A program made the translations under genes and the position numbers. This document shows positions 1-7,602 of a DNA stretch of 64,000 bases, one piece after another. The DNA comes from JAIQFV01 sp041494885 (GTDB lineage Bacteria > Acidobacteriota > Terriglobia > JAIQFV01). Location: the NCBI GenBank assembly GCA_041494885.1, contig JBGQBO010000003.1:146833-210832 (forward strand). Direction: 5' to 3'. The stretch's first letter is position 1; each line of letters begins with the position of its first letter. A model generated the notes under the pieces. That model saw only the letters and a program-made list of their open reading frames with translations, did no database searches and was not told the origin of the DNA.

Positions 1-377
1 TCCAGCTTGTGAAGGGCGCTCTTGAGGGCTTCCACTTGACCTTGCTGGTATCCCACCTGCTGCCTGAAGTTTTCGGATAATTCCTGAAAGCTCTGGTGTC
101 GCGATAGGGCCGCCCGCGCGAGGTCGTCCTGGTTCTTGTCCACGGCCAGCTCGGCCTTGCGCATCCATTCTCCCATCTTCTCCTCATGCTCGAGCTGCTT
201 CTTTTCGAGCAGGTGTAGATCCGCGATGGACACAGCCACTTGCGTCTTCACCTGGATGAGCTGGTTCTGCATGTCGAGGATGACCTGCTTGATCATTTTT
301 TCGGGATCTTCAGCCTTGTCAATCAGGTCGTTCAGATTCGCGCGAATCAATGTTGAAACACGGTCTAGTAATGCCAT
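1..377 (-). CDS. pspA: PspA/IM30 family membrane-stress protein (partial, C-terminus outside window)
   Basis: The reading frame starts with ATG at 377 and runs off the window edge, giving 125 visible residues. It begins MALLDRVSTLIRANLNDLID and continues with a DPEKMIKQ segment, the classic N-terminal amphipathic helix and first coiled coil of PspA/Vipp1 proteins. These proteins bind stressed inner membrane and form ESCRT-III-like rods. An AGGAG ribosome site lies about 6 nt upstream of the ATG. It is the last visible gene of a minus-strand run with a flotillin and an NfeD-like protein, a known type of partnership in envelope stress. The family call is secure from the N-terminus; the full length cannot be seen. 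Confidence 0.9.
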   Translation of the reverse strand, partial: MALLDRVSTLIRANLNDLIDKAEDPEKMIKQVILDMQNQLIQVKTQVAVSIADLHLLEKKQLEHEEKMGEWMRKAELAVDKNQDDLARAALSRHQSFQELSENFRQQVGYQQGQVEALKSALHKL

Positions 378-544
378 GGTCTTTCTCCTTTCTTCATCGA
401 AAAAGCTGACTCCAAATCAAGCCTCGGTCTCGCCCCGGGCAGGATGGAAGCAGACCGTATCTCCTCGGGTGACCTTCAACCACCAGCCTGCCTCCATTCA
501 CCAGGAAAACCGGGCTTCAGCTGCCATTCCGAACCGAGCGATTC

Positions 545-1966
545 CTACTGATGCTCGGGCTTCTCGCTCTTGTCACCAATCGTCCGTACCTTCGACATCA
601 AGTCAGTGAGCTTCATCCCCGTGAGTGTTTCAAACAGGGCAGGAACCTGGGCGACCATTTTCGTCATGTCTCCAGTCACTTTGTTGATGCCCGCCGCGTC
701 ACCGTTGCCGGTCGAGACGATGGTGATCCTGTCGACTTTGGCGAGCGGTTCAGCGAGCGCGCGGACAATTTCGGGCATCCCCGTCAGCAGCTTGTCGAAG
801 ACCGCTGCCTGGTTGTACTCCTGGAAAGCCGCGGCCTTGACGTTCATCGCCTTGGCTTCGGCTTCACCCTTCTTGAAGATGATATCGGCTTCTGCCTCAC
901 CCTGGGCGCGGATGGCGTTGGCGTGGCCCTCGGCTTCGACGATGAGTTTCTGTCTTTCAGCAGCAGCAAGGGTCTCGATGCGTTGACGCTCGATTTCGGC
1001 TTGTTTCAATACCGTCGCGATGAGTTCTTTTTCGACGCGCAGGATCTCGGCTTCCTGAACCTTAATTTGTTGCTCTTTCTCCACTTGCTGAATTTTGACA
1101 GCCTCTGTGGTCACTTGCTGTTGCATGATGTTGGTTTGAATCTCATACGCCTTGTCAGCCTGCGCTTGCTGTCTCTTGACCGATTCCTGATACGCCGCCT
1201 TTTTGATTTCCAGATCCCGTTGAGCTTCGGCCTGTTTGGCGAGCGAAAGGGTCTCCGCCAGTACCCGTTCCTGATCGGCCTGGGCGCGCGCGATGGCGGC
1301 CTCCCGCTGGGCCAGGGCGCGGCGGATGGTGGTGTCGCGATCGGCTTCTGCCGCCGCCACGTCCGCATCCCGGCGAATCCGGGCCACATCCGGTTTTCCC
1401 ATGTTCGCGATATACTCGTTCTTGTCCCGTACTTCCTTGATGGTAAACGAAATGACCTCCAACCCCATTTTGTTCATATCGTCAGCGCAGGTGGATCGCA
1501 TGCGGTCGGCGACCATCTCGGGCTGCTTGACGATCTCCTCGACGGTGAGCTGACCGATGATGCCGCGCAGATGCCCTTCCATCACGAGCCGGATGAGACT
1601 CTCCCGCTCAGTGGGGGTTTTCGTCAGGAATTGTTCCGCTGCCGTGCGCACTGATTCCGGATCGGATTTCACCTTGATCTGCGCCACGGCTTCCACCGTT
1701 ACGGCCACCCCTTGCTTGGTGTAGAGATCCTGCTGTGGCGCCACGTCGAACGACATCAGCTCTAGAGAAAGGTCCCGGCAATTTTCGACCATCGGGAAAA
1801 TGATCGTCCCGCCCCCCTGCACAATCCTCGTCCCGCGAAAACCATAGACGATGAGCGCCTGGTTCGGTCCTACCTTCCGAAACATGGATGCCAGGAGTCC
1901 CATGAGAATAACCAGACCCATGACCATCATTCCCACCAAGACCCACATCCCGATTGTGCCTTCCAT
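545..1966 (-). CDS. Flotillin / SPFH-domain membrane scaffold protein
   Basis: A 473-residue protein with an N-terminal membrane segment (about residues 5-28), an SPFH/Band-7 domain (about 30-190), a long Ala/Glu/Gln-rich coiled coil (about 190-370, with EAEAKA-type repeats) and a flotillin-like C-terminus. Flotillins organise membrane microdomains and act in envelope stress and membrane fluidity. The start has a strong AAAGGAGG site about 8 nt upstream. It sits between an NfeD-like membrane protein and PspA, a partnership typical of flotillin operons (NfeD proteins commonly pair with SPFH proteins). Length is close to bacterial FloT/YqiK-like proteins. The exact subfamily (FloT versus YqiK) is not resolved. 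Confidence 0.93.
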   Translation of the reverse strand: MEGTIGMWVLVGMMVMGLVILMGLLASMFRKVGPNQALIVYGFRGTRIVQGGGTIIFPMVENCRDLSLELMSFDVAPQQDLYTKQGVAVTVEAVAQIKVKSDPESVRTAAEQFLTKTPTERESLIRLVMEGHLRGIIGQLTVEEIVKQPEMVADRMRSTCADDMNKMGLEVISFTIKEVRDKNEYIANMGKPDVARIRRDADVAAAEADRDTTIRRALAQREAAIARAQADQERVLAETLSLAKQAEAQRDLEIKKAAYQESVKRQQAQADKAYEIQTNIMQQQVTTEAVKIQQVEKEQQIKVQEAEILRVEKELIATVLKQAEIERQRIETLAAAERQKLIVEAEGHANAIRAQGEAEADIIFKKGEAEAKAMNVKAAAFQEYNQAAVFDKLLTGMPEIVRALAEPLAKVDRITIVSTGNGDAAGINKVTGDMTKMVAQVPALFETLTGMKLTDLMSKVRTIGDKSEKPEHQ

Positions 1967-2135
1967 AAATGTTCCTCCTTTGGATTCTTTGAGAACCGTT
2001 AAAATTGATGTTTGAGCTTGCCCCCCACCCCGTGGAACCGAAAGGCGGAGTGGGTGGCCCCGTCATTGGACTTGAATCCCTGCACCCCAGCCGGACTAAT
2101 CGGGAGGGAGCATCGTCGGTGCGTTTCGCGCGCTT

Positions 2136-2726
2136 CTATTTTGTGAATTCCTCCCATCGTTGAACATAGGCAATCCCTTTTTCATACTTTGTAATGACGA
2201 CTTCAGTCCCTTTTTCAATGGCACTCCCGTCCGCGCTGCGGGCTCCTGAGGTCTTCCTTGACCCCGCCTGCGAGAAAATAATCTCTCCCGTGCCATTCGA
2301 ACGGATGGAACTCGAGATTCGGGCGAGCAGGCCGATCAAGTCAAAATCAGCGGGATCGAGTTGAGTCTGGCGAGGCGCCAGGAATTTCGCCATAAAGACG
2401 AAGACCGCTGCGCCTCCTGCCAACCCGCTGATCGTCGCGACCCCAAGTCCCAACAGGAGCCAGAAGCGATAATAGTGACTCAGCAGGTATCCCATTCCGC
2501 CAAACCAGGTGAGAAACGCCATGGCCGTGGAAAAGTTGATGGGGGAGATATCGGCTTGGCTTCCCTGGGATAAGCCGTGGTGCGCAGGGCCCAACCCGTG
2601 ATGCAGCCCGTGGGCAGAAGCGTTGAAGGGGTGGACATGGAAGTGAAGGTTCAAGTGCCCCATCACCAGCGAAATAATGGTCAACGCAAATCCCACCACA
2701 AAGCAGATCAAGTAGAATGTCGTCAT
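2136..2726 (-). CDS. NfeD-like membrane protein with C-terminal OB-fold-like region
   Basis: 196 residues from the ATG at 2726, which has a GGGGGAG ribosome site; a longer frame to 2774 lacks support. There is an N-terminal hydrophobic helix (residues about 3-22), a His-rich loop (HLNLHFHVHPFNASAHGLHH), two further hydrophobic helices (about 68-115) and a soluble C-terminus of about 65 residues with the G-T/E-V-V-I-T-K-Y-E-K-G-I-A-Y-V pattern of the NfeD/OB-fold tail. It lies 169 bp upstream of the flotillin on the same strand. NfeD proteins generally work with their SPFH partner. The His-rich loop could bind metal, but that is inference. Confidence 0.75.
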   Translation of the reverse strand: MTTFYLICFVVGFALTIISLVMGHLNLHFHVHPFNASAHGLHHGLGPAHHGLSQGSQADISPINFSTAMAFLTWFGGMGYLLSHYYRFWLLLGLGVATISGLAGGAAVFVFMAKFLAPRQTQLDPADFDLIGLLARISSSIRSNGTGEIIFSQAGSRKTSGARSADGSAIEKGTEVVITKYEKGIAYVQRWEEFTK

Positions 2727-2870
2727 GAGAATCTCCCCCTCGTCTGAGAAAGAATCTTCTGCACGTGTCTCCACAGCCCCAGTATCATCGTTCTTTCAGC
2801 CCCCCGCCCGCTTGAAGCCCGGAGGTCAGCCCGCTGAAACCCCAACCAACCCCGGGTCGTTGCGGCCCGA

Positions 2871-2945
2871 TTAGGCCAAAAGCCGTATCAACTTCTCCAG
2901 CAAATAGAAAATCACCAGGATGAGAATCCAGAGCCGATGCAGCAT
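2871..2945 (-). CDS. Predicted 24-residue single-pass membrane microprotein
   Basis: ATG at 2945 and TAA ending at 2871 encode 24 residues. The core WILILVIFYLL is hydrophobic and is flanked by basic residues (H3, R4 before; K18, R21 after). A GGGAGG ribosome site sits about 6 nt upstream of the ATG. It is placed between the XRE regulator (28 bp upstream) and the NfeD-like gene, on the same strand and in the same presumed transcript. No family was recognised. Small membrane peptides are common in envelope-stress operons, so coding is plausible, but conservation has to show it. Confidence 0.55.
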   Translation of the reverse strand: MLHRLWILILVIFYLLEKLIRLLA

Positions 2946-2973
2946 AAATCCTCCCTGATCGCGGGTCCGCCGG

Positions 2974-3456
2974 TTATGGTTTTTCTTCTCCCTCCGGCTT
3001 CAGAACCTCCAGAAGCCGATCGGGAAGTTGCGGTGTTTCCATAATGGCGCCCAGTAAGAGCACCAGCCTGCGTGAGTCATCTCGCTGGGCAATCCGGAGC
3101 AGCACTTCACTCAATTCGCTGTCGTCGCGAAACCGCTCCGCTCCATCAATGAGCCAAAGATCCAGCTGGTCCTCCGCCACTCTCAGGTCGGAAGTGAGCT
3201 CGGTGTGATATCCGGCCGGGTCATCCACCAGATAGCCGGGATGCACCTTGAAGAATCGCGCCAACATCATGCGGGTCTGGTTCGTCAAATGAGGACGGAC
3301 TCCCGTTTCGATCTGCGACAGGTAGGCCTGGCTGAGCGTTTTACCCTGCTGCTTCTTCATGGCACGCACCAGCTCTGCCTGGGTCATCGGCCTTCCCAGT
3401 TCGCGAAGCGTCCCCTCGACCGACCGCAAGTAGCGAATTTTGTTTCCAAGTTTCAT
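2974..3456 (-). CDS. XRE-type helix-turn-helix transcriptional regulator
   Basis: 160 residues from MKLGNKIRYLRS at 3456. The longer frame to 3546 would read through the promoter and operator, so it is rejected. The N-terminal half (residues about 1-80) is an XRE/Cro-type HTH: MTQAELVRAM followed by LSQAYLSQIETGVRPHLTNQ, with an extended loop before the recognition helix. The C-terminal part (about 85-160) is helical and acidic with no recognised ligand domain. It is the first gene of the flotillin/PspA cluster and probably regulates itself and the downstream genes through the tandem dyad just upstream. Confidence 0.85.
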   Translation of the reverse strand: MKLGNKIRYLRSVEGTLRELGRPMTQAELVRAMKKQQGKTLSQAYLSQIETGVRPHLTNQTRMMLARFFKVHPGYLVDDPAGYHTELTSDLRVAEDQLDLWLIDGAERFRDDSELSEVLLRIAQRDDSRRLVLLLGAIMETPQLPDRLLEVLKPEGEEKP

Positions 3457-3462
3457 TGTAGT

Positions 3463-3498
3463 ATAGCAAATTGCGATTAATATATAGCATTTGGCTAT
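3463..3498 (-). promoter_or_regulatory. Tandem 15-bp dyad operator upstream of the XRE regulator
   Basis: Two copies of ATAGC-N5-GCTAT occur in the same orientation at 3463-3477 (right half GCGAT, one mismatch) and 3484-3498 (perfect). Their starts are 21 bp apart, about two helical turns, so two dimers would bind the same DNA face. They overlap the presumed -10 and spacer of the regulator promoter, as expected for autorepression. Confidence 0.6.
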
Positions 3499-3510
3499 AT
3501 TGCTTGTCAA
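3481..3510 (-). promoter_or_regulatory. Sigma70-type promoter of the XRE/flotillin/PspA cluster
   Basis: On the minus strand TTGACA (3510-3505) is followed after 18 bp by TATATA (3486-3481), about 25 bp upstream of the regulator ATG at 3456. The second operator dyad lies within the spacer and touches the -10. Confidence 0.6.
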
Positions 3511-3665
3511 GTAAAATCGAACAGCGGCAGGTCTATCCAAAATCAAGACGACGAGGTCCGCCCCGGGGGAGGCGGTTCAGCAGAGCCTGAGGATCTTCGA
3601 TGCCTGGAAAAGGACATTCAGCGCATCATGAGGGGGTTGATCGGGGGAATCCGGGCCGCCGGGAT

Positions 3666-4715
3666 TCAGGCCGGAGTTCTTTGGGTAAGCAGAGAACCTG
3701 CAATCTGAATTGTCTTTTCGATGTCGTCCCGTGAGACATCGTAGTGCGTGACCATGCGCATGTGAGTGGCGTCAATGCCATTTGCCAGAACGCCTCGATC
3801 CTTCAGCCGCTTTGAGAATTCAAGGGTATCCAGGCCGGTGGAGGAGATATCAAACACCAGGATATTGGTTTGGACTTTGGCCGGATTGATCCTGATTCCG
3901 GGAAGGGCAGCCAGCGCCGTGGCCAGTCGTTTTGCGTGGGTGTGGTCTACGGAAAGTTTGGCGGGGTGCTTTTCGAGGGCAATCAATCCGGCAGCTCCCA
4001 GAATACCCACCTGTCGCATCCCTCCTCCCAATGCCTTGCGGTAGACGCGAGCTTTCTCAATGAAGGCCCGGCTGCCAACGAGCAGCGATCCGACCGGGGC
4101 GCCCAGGCCCTTGGAGAGGCAGAACATGATGCTATCGAACTTCCGGGTCAAATCCGCTACGGATTTCCCGGTGGCGACTGAAGCGTTAAAAATGCGTGCC
4201 CCATCGAGATGAACCGGCAAACGGGCTTCGTGCGCATGGTCACAGATGTTCTCGGCCTCGGCTTGCGGATAGATCGTTCCTCCTGCCATGTTATGCGTGT
4301 TTTCAAGGGTAATGAGGCTTGTGGGCGCTACATAATAAATATTGGGCCGGACATGCTTCTTAATCTGGTCCCACGTGATGACCCCATCTTCGCCCTGGAT
4401 GGGCCGACCCAGCGCCCCCGAAAAAGAGGACATGGTGGCCATTTCATAGTTAAAGATGTGTCCGGATTCTTCCAGAATGACCTCACTGCCGGATTGGCTG
4501 TGGATCTTGACTGCGATCTGATTTCCCATTGTCCCGGTTGGAACAAACAGGGCGGCCTCCCGCTCAAAGATCTCGGCGGCACGCTCCTGCAGGTGGTTGA
4601 TCGTAGGGTCTTCCATGTAAACATCGTCGCCCACCTCGGCGTTCATCATGGCTTCGCGCATCTCCCGGGTGGGCCGGGTCACCGTGTCACTTCGCAAATC
4701 AATCCAGGAGTTCAT
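3666..4715 (-). CDS. ltaE: Low-specificity L-threonine aldolase (PLP enzyme)
   Basis: 349 residues from MNSWIDLRSDTVTRPT at 4715; this DLRSDTVT(R/K)PT N-terminus is the family hallmark, and the frame further upstream looks non-coding. PLP-site features: HLDGAR (Asp171) and CLSKGLGAP with the presumed Schiff-base Lys202. The enzyme cleaves L-threonine or allo-threonine to glycine and acetaldehyde in the cytoplasm, as a fold-type I PLP enzyme. Length is typical (about 340). The gap of 109 bp to the hemW stop upstream allows co-transcription. Function is well supported; substrate preference is not. Confidence 0.92.
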   Translation of the reverse strand: MNSWIDLRSDTVTRPTREMREAMMNAEVGDDVYMEDPTINHLQERAAEIFEREAALFVPTGTMGNQIAVKIHSQSGSEVILEESGHIFNYEMATMSSFSGALGRPIQGEDGVITWDQIKKHVRPNIYYVAPTSLITLENTHNMAGGTIYPQAEAENICDHAHEARLPVHLDGARIFNASVATGKSVADLTRKFDSIMFCLSKGLGAPVGSLLVGSRAFIEKARVYRKALGGGMRQVGILGAAGLIALEKHPAKLSVDHTHAKRLATALAALPGIRINPAKVQTNILVFDISSTGLDTLEFSKRLKDRGVLANGIDATHMRMVTHYDVSRDDIEKTIQIAGSLLTQRTPA

Positions 4716-4824
4716 AAGGGCCACCGCCACAAGGGTTCTGATAGGTAAAACAAAACCACATTCTGACAAAAAAAGAGAGGGAATTCAAGCAAAGACCGGT
4801 CGAGGATTCCTTGAGCCGGCTTTG

Positions 4825-6060
4825 TCAATGAACCTCCTCCTTTTGCTCCTCGGCACCAATAAACCGCTCAAAAATTTCATTGGACACAAGGAAGGCCTGG
4901 GGAGCCAGGCGCAGCGTGTCTTCCCGTTCGATGAACCACCCCTCTGCCAATAGGGGATCGATGACCGGACGAAACAGTGACCTCGCGTCCCTGCCCAAGA
5001 GGGTGGATAGTGATGGGTAGTGGATTCCCTCGGTCTGCCGGAGACCAAAAATGAAGGCATCTTCGGCGAGTCGCGCCAGGGAAATCTCATCGATCTCACG
5101 CCGTGGATCATTCTTCGAGAGGAGAGATTGAATGTATCCCTCGGTGGAATTTTCATTTCGCCAGCGCTCAGGAAAGAGGAAGGAATGGGCTGCGCAACCC
5201 AACCCCAGATAGGGATGCATGTTCCAGTACTTCAAGTTGTGTCGGGAGCGGAAGGAGCCTGGCGGGGAGGGCCAGGGGTCAACCCGGCGTGCAAAATTCG
5301 AGATCTCGTACTGTTCATATCCGAGACGGTCGAGTTCCAGAACGGCGAAATCATAAATACGCTTCACTTCGTCCTCATCAGGGAGGTTCCACCGGGTGCT
5401 TCCTTGGACCTTATCCTCGGGACCCACGGCCCGCTGTAATCTCTTGCGGCCCAGGGTGCTTCCCTCATCCTCATCGAACAGGTAAAGTGACACATGTTCA
5501 GGCCCAAGGCTTGCGAGATGCTCGATGTTCGCTTTCCAATGGGACATAGTTTGTCCGGGCAGCCCCGCGATCAGATCAATTGAGAGGTTATTCATCCCGC
5601 TCCGGCGCAACTGCCGGAGGGCCTTCTCGGCATCCCGTGCGCTGTGCGTGCGGCCCAGGCGTTTCAATTCCTCATCATGAAACGATTGCACTCCCACGCT
5701 GATCCGGTTAATTCCGACCTCTCGATAGGCTTGAATCTTCTCTTCGTCGATGGAATCGGGATTCACTTCAATGGTCGTCTCGGCCTCGGCATCAATCAGG
5801 AAATTCTCTCGCAGCGTTCGAACGATCCCTCTGATTAGATGGGCGGGAATCCATGAAGGAGTTCCCCCGCCGATGTACAGGCTGTCCGCCCTTTGACGGC
5901 CTTGGCTCGACAGGCGTTGTCCCCACTGCGCAATTTCCGTTGTCAATGCGTCCCCGTAACGCTCGTGCACCTCCCCTCGGGCCAGGTCGATGACAAAATG
6001 ACAGTAGGAGCAATGGGCGGCGCAGAAGGGGATGTGGACATAAATGCCGATGGGTTTCAT
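4825..6060 (-). CDS. hemW: HemW-like radical SAM protein (heme chaperone)
   Basis: 411 residues from MKPIGIYVHIPFC at 6060. The radical-SAM cluster motif CX3CX2C is at Cys13, Cys17 and Cys20. YIGGGTPSW, EVNPDSI and the GVQSFHDEELKRLGRTH motif match HemW/HemN-like proteins. A HemW C-terminal region follows (LGCAAHSF, EDAFIFGLRQTEGI). The CX3CX2C arrangement without an extra following cysteine, and the length near 400, favour HemW (a heme chaperone) over HemN, the anaerobic coproporphyrinogen dehydrogenase. It is divergent from the phosphofructokinase gene, with 118 bp between the starts. Confidence 0.88.
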   Translation of the reverse strand: MKPIGIYVHIPFCAAHCSYCHFVIDLARGEVHERYGDALTTEIAQWGQRLSSQGRQRADSLYIGGGTPSWIPAHLIRGIVRTLRENFLIDAEAETTIEVNPDSIDEEKIQAYREVGINRISVGVQSFHDEELKRLGRTHSARDAEKALRQLRRSGMNNLSIDLIAGLPGQTMSHWKANIEHLASLGPEHVSLYLFDEDEGSTLGRKRLQRAVGPEDKVQGSTRWNLPDEDEVKRIYDFAVLELDRLGYEQYEISNFARRVDPWPSPPGSFRSRHNLKYWNMHPYLGLGCAAHSFLFPERWRNENSTEGYIQSLLSKNDPRREIDEISLARLAEDAFIFGLRQTEGIHYPSLSTLLGRDARSLFRPVIDPLLAEGWFIEREDTLRLAPQAFLVSNEIFERFIGAEEQKEEVH

Positions 6061-6142
6061 ATTCGAATGCCAAATTAGCACAGATTGGGAGAGATCGAAA
6101 ACGAGGATACTGTTTTTGCTTTTTGCACGCGAGTTCTCCCGC

Positions 6143-6148
6143 TATAAT
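6143..6148 (+). promoter_or_regulatory. -10 element of the phosphofructokinase promoter
   Basis: A perfect TATAAT lies 31 bp upstream of the ATG at 6179. The -35 region at the usual distance is T-rich (around 6119-6125) and not a good match. An AGGAAGGAG ribosome site follows before the start codon. Confidence 0.5.
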
Positions 6149-6178
6149 CCGCGTGATTATAATCAGGAAGGAGCTCGT

Positions 6179-7315
6179 ATGAAGCGAATTGGAGTTGTTA
6201 CAGGCGGGGGGGACGCCGCCGGTCTGAATGCTGCCATCAAATGGGTCGTGTATGGGGCCATCTCGCGCTATGTGCGCGCGAAATTCGGCAGCGAACTGGA
6301 GGTCTATGGTTTGAAGGAAGGGTGGGAGAGCCTAATGTCCCTCGATCCTCAGAAGGGTCTGCAGGATGACCGTTATGTCGTCCTGCTGACCGCCCCGGTG
6401 GTCCGGAGGATCGATCGCGACGGCGGGACTTACATTGGCACTTCCCGCACGAATCCCTTTGCGATGAAGAATGAAAAGGGTGAGAAAGTGGATCGCTCCG
6501 AAATTGCGGTGAAGAATTTTCAAGCCCTGGGGCTGGATGCCCTGGTTGCCATGGGCGGCGAAGACACCCTCGGGGTGGCGAATCGCCTGTCGCAAAAAGG
6601 AGTTCCCTGTGTCGGCATTCCTAAGACCATTGACCTCGATCTCCCCGGAACCGACTACTCGCTGGGGTTTGACAGCGCCGTGAATAATATCAAGTCGCTA
6701 ATCGATCATGCGCGGTCCGTGGCGGGCTCGCACCGGAAAGTCGCGGTCATCGAGGTGATGGGACGGCATGCCGGTTTCCTCGCTATCTTCGGCGGCATCG
6801 TCTCCAGCGCGCATTTCATTTTGATCCCGGAATACGAGTTTGACCTGAATCTCCTCAGTGATTTGATCAACCGGCGCAAGAACCTGAAATCCCGCTATAC
6901 ACTGGTCGTCGTGGCGGAGGGCGCCAAGGAAAGCGGCGGTCAGATTGTGGCGCGGCGGCAGGAAGCCGATAACTTCGGCCACGTCAATCTTGGAGGGATT
7001 GGGGAGCACCTGGCAGACGAAATCAAGAAGCGCACCGGGCTCGACAGCTTTGGCGAAAAACTAGGCTATCTGCAACGGGGGGGCGCGCCTTCGGCGTTTG
7101 ATGTGAAGATGGGGTTCATGTTCGGAATCACGGCGGTCAATCTGCTCGTCAATAAACAGTTTGGTCAGATGGAGGCCGTTGAAAACGGCAAAATCACCTC
7201 GAAACCTCTCTCGGCAGTCAGCGGCACGGTCCGCTCAGTCGATGTCGATTTAATGTACGATAAAGACCGGCTCAATGCACGAAGGGATACGGCAATGGGA
7301 TGGAGGGTGATTTGA
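6179..7315 (+). CDS. pfp: 6-phosphofructokinase with pyrophosphate-type active-site signature
   Basis: 378 residues from MKRIGVVTGGGDAAGLNA at 6179, chosen because of the AGGAAGGAG site and domain start. PFK motifs: GGGDAAGLN at the phosphoryl-donor site, GGEDT (126-130), PKTIDLD (148-154), MGRHAGF (194-200). In the E. coli numbering used for this family, the residues at 104 and 124 are here Asp129 and Lys149. That Asp/Lys pair marks PPi-dependent enzymes, while ATP enzymes have Gly/Gly. The reaction is phosphorylation of fructose 6-phosphate, reversible when PPi-driven. It converges on the fructose-bisphosphate aldolase, the next glycolytic step. Family is certain; the donor is inferred from two residues. 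Confidence 0.93.
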   Translation: MKRIGVVTGGGDAAGLNAAIKWVVYGAISRYVRAKFGSELEVYGLKEGWESLMSLDPQKGLQDDRYVVLLTAPVVRRIDRDGGTYIGTSRTNPFAMKNEKGEKVDRSEIAVKNFQALGLDALVAMGGEDTLGVANRLSQKGVPCVGIPKTIDLDLPGTDYSLGFDSAVNNIKSLIDHARSVAGSHRKVAVIEVMGRHAGFLAIFGGIVSSAHFILIPEYEFDLNLLSDLINRRKNLKSRYTLVVVAEGAKESGGQIVARRQEADNFGHVNLGGIGEHLADEIKKRTGLDSFGEKLGYLQRGGAPSAFDVKMGFMFGITAVNLLVNKQFGQMEAVENGKITSKPLSAVSGTVRSVDVDLMYDKDRLNARRDTAMGWRVI

Positions 7316-7323
7316 GGAAGACA

Positions 7324-7588
7324 GGTGTCGGGGGCCGGGTGTCAGGTGTCAGGGATTAGGTTTTAGGTGATAGGTAATAGGTGATAGGTCGTGGTTCCAA
7401 GGCTAATACACCGGCCACGAAGAACGACATACTTTGGCCTGTTCTCTAAAGCAAACCTACCGTCAGAGCCCCTAATGGGGAAGGCAATTTTTTGAGGAAT
7501 TATCTGGCGTCGACATCTCTTGAATATGACATCCAGTACGTGAATATCGGGCCTGCCCCCTAACATCTAAAACCTATCACCTATCACC
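7324..7588. repeat. Heptamer-array element A: two inverted 7-bp arrays around a unique core
   Basis: Left array 7324-7386 is nine contiguous 7-bp units beginning GG (GGTGTCG, GGGGCCG, GGTGTCA twice, GGGATTA, GGTTTTA, GGTGATA, GGTAATA, GGTGATA). Right array 7554-7588 reads TGCCCCC, TAACATC, TAAAACC, TATCACC, TATCACC, the inverse complement of the same unit type. The core 7387-7553 shows no gene. The element fills the space between the convergent pfp and fba genes. The arrays could pair as a long imperfect hairpin and might also act as a bidirectional terminator. Confidence 0.7.
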
Positions 7589-7602
7589 TCTCTAAGCTCC
7601 CC

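Noticed and set aside
551..1654. Plus-strand open frame of 367 codons inside the flotillin gene
   Set aside because: It is antisense to the flotillin; the protein has repetitive Leu/Phe/Asp composition from the reversed coiled coil and no recognised domain.
7324..7386. Simple microsatellite explanation for the heptamers
   Set aside because: Units are diverged yet keep the 7-bp register, and an inverse-complement array lies across a unique core, at three loci; simple slippage does not explain the inverted partner.
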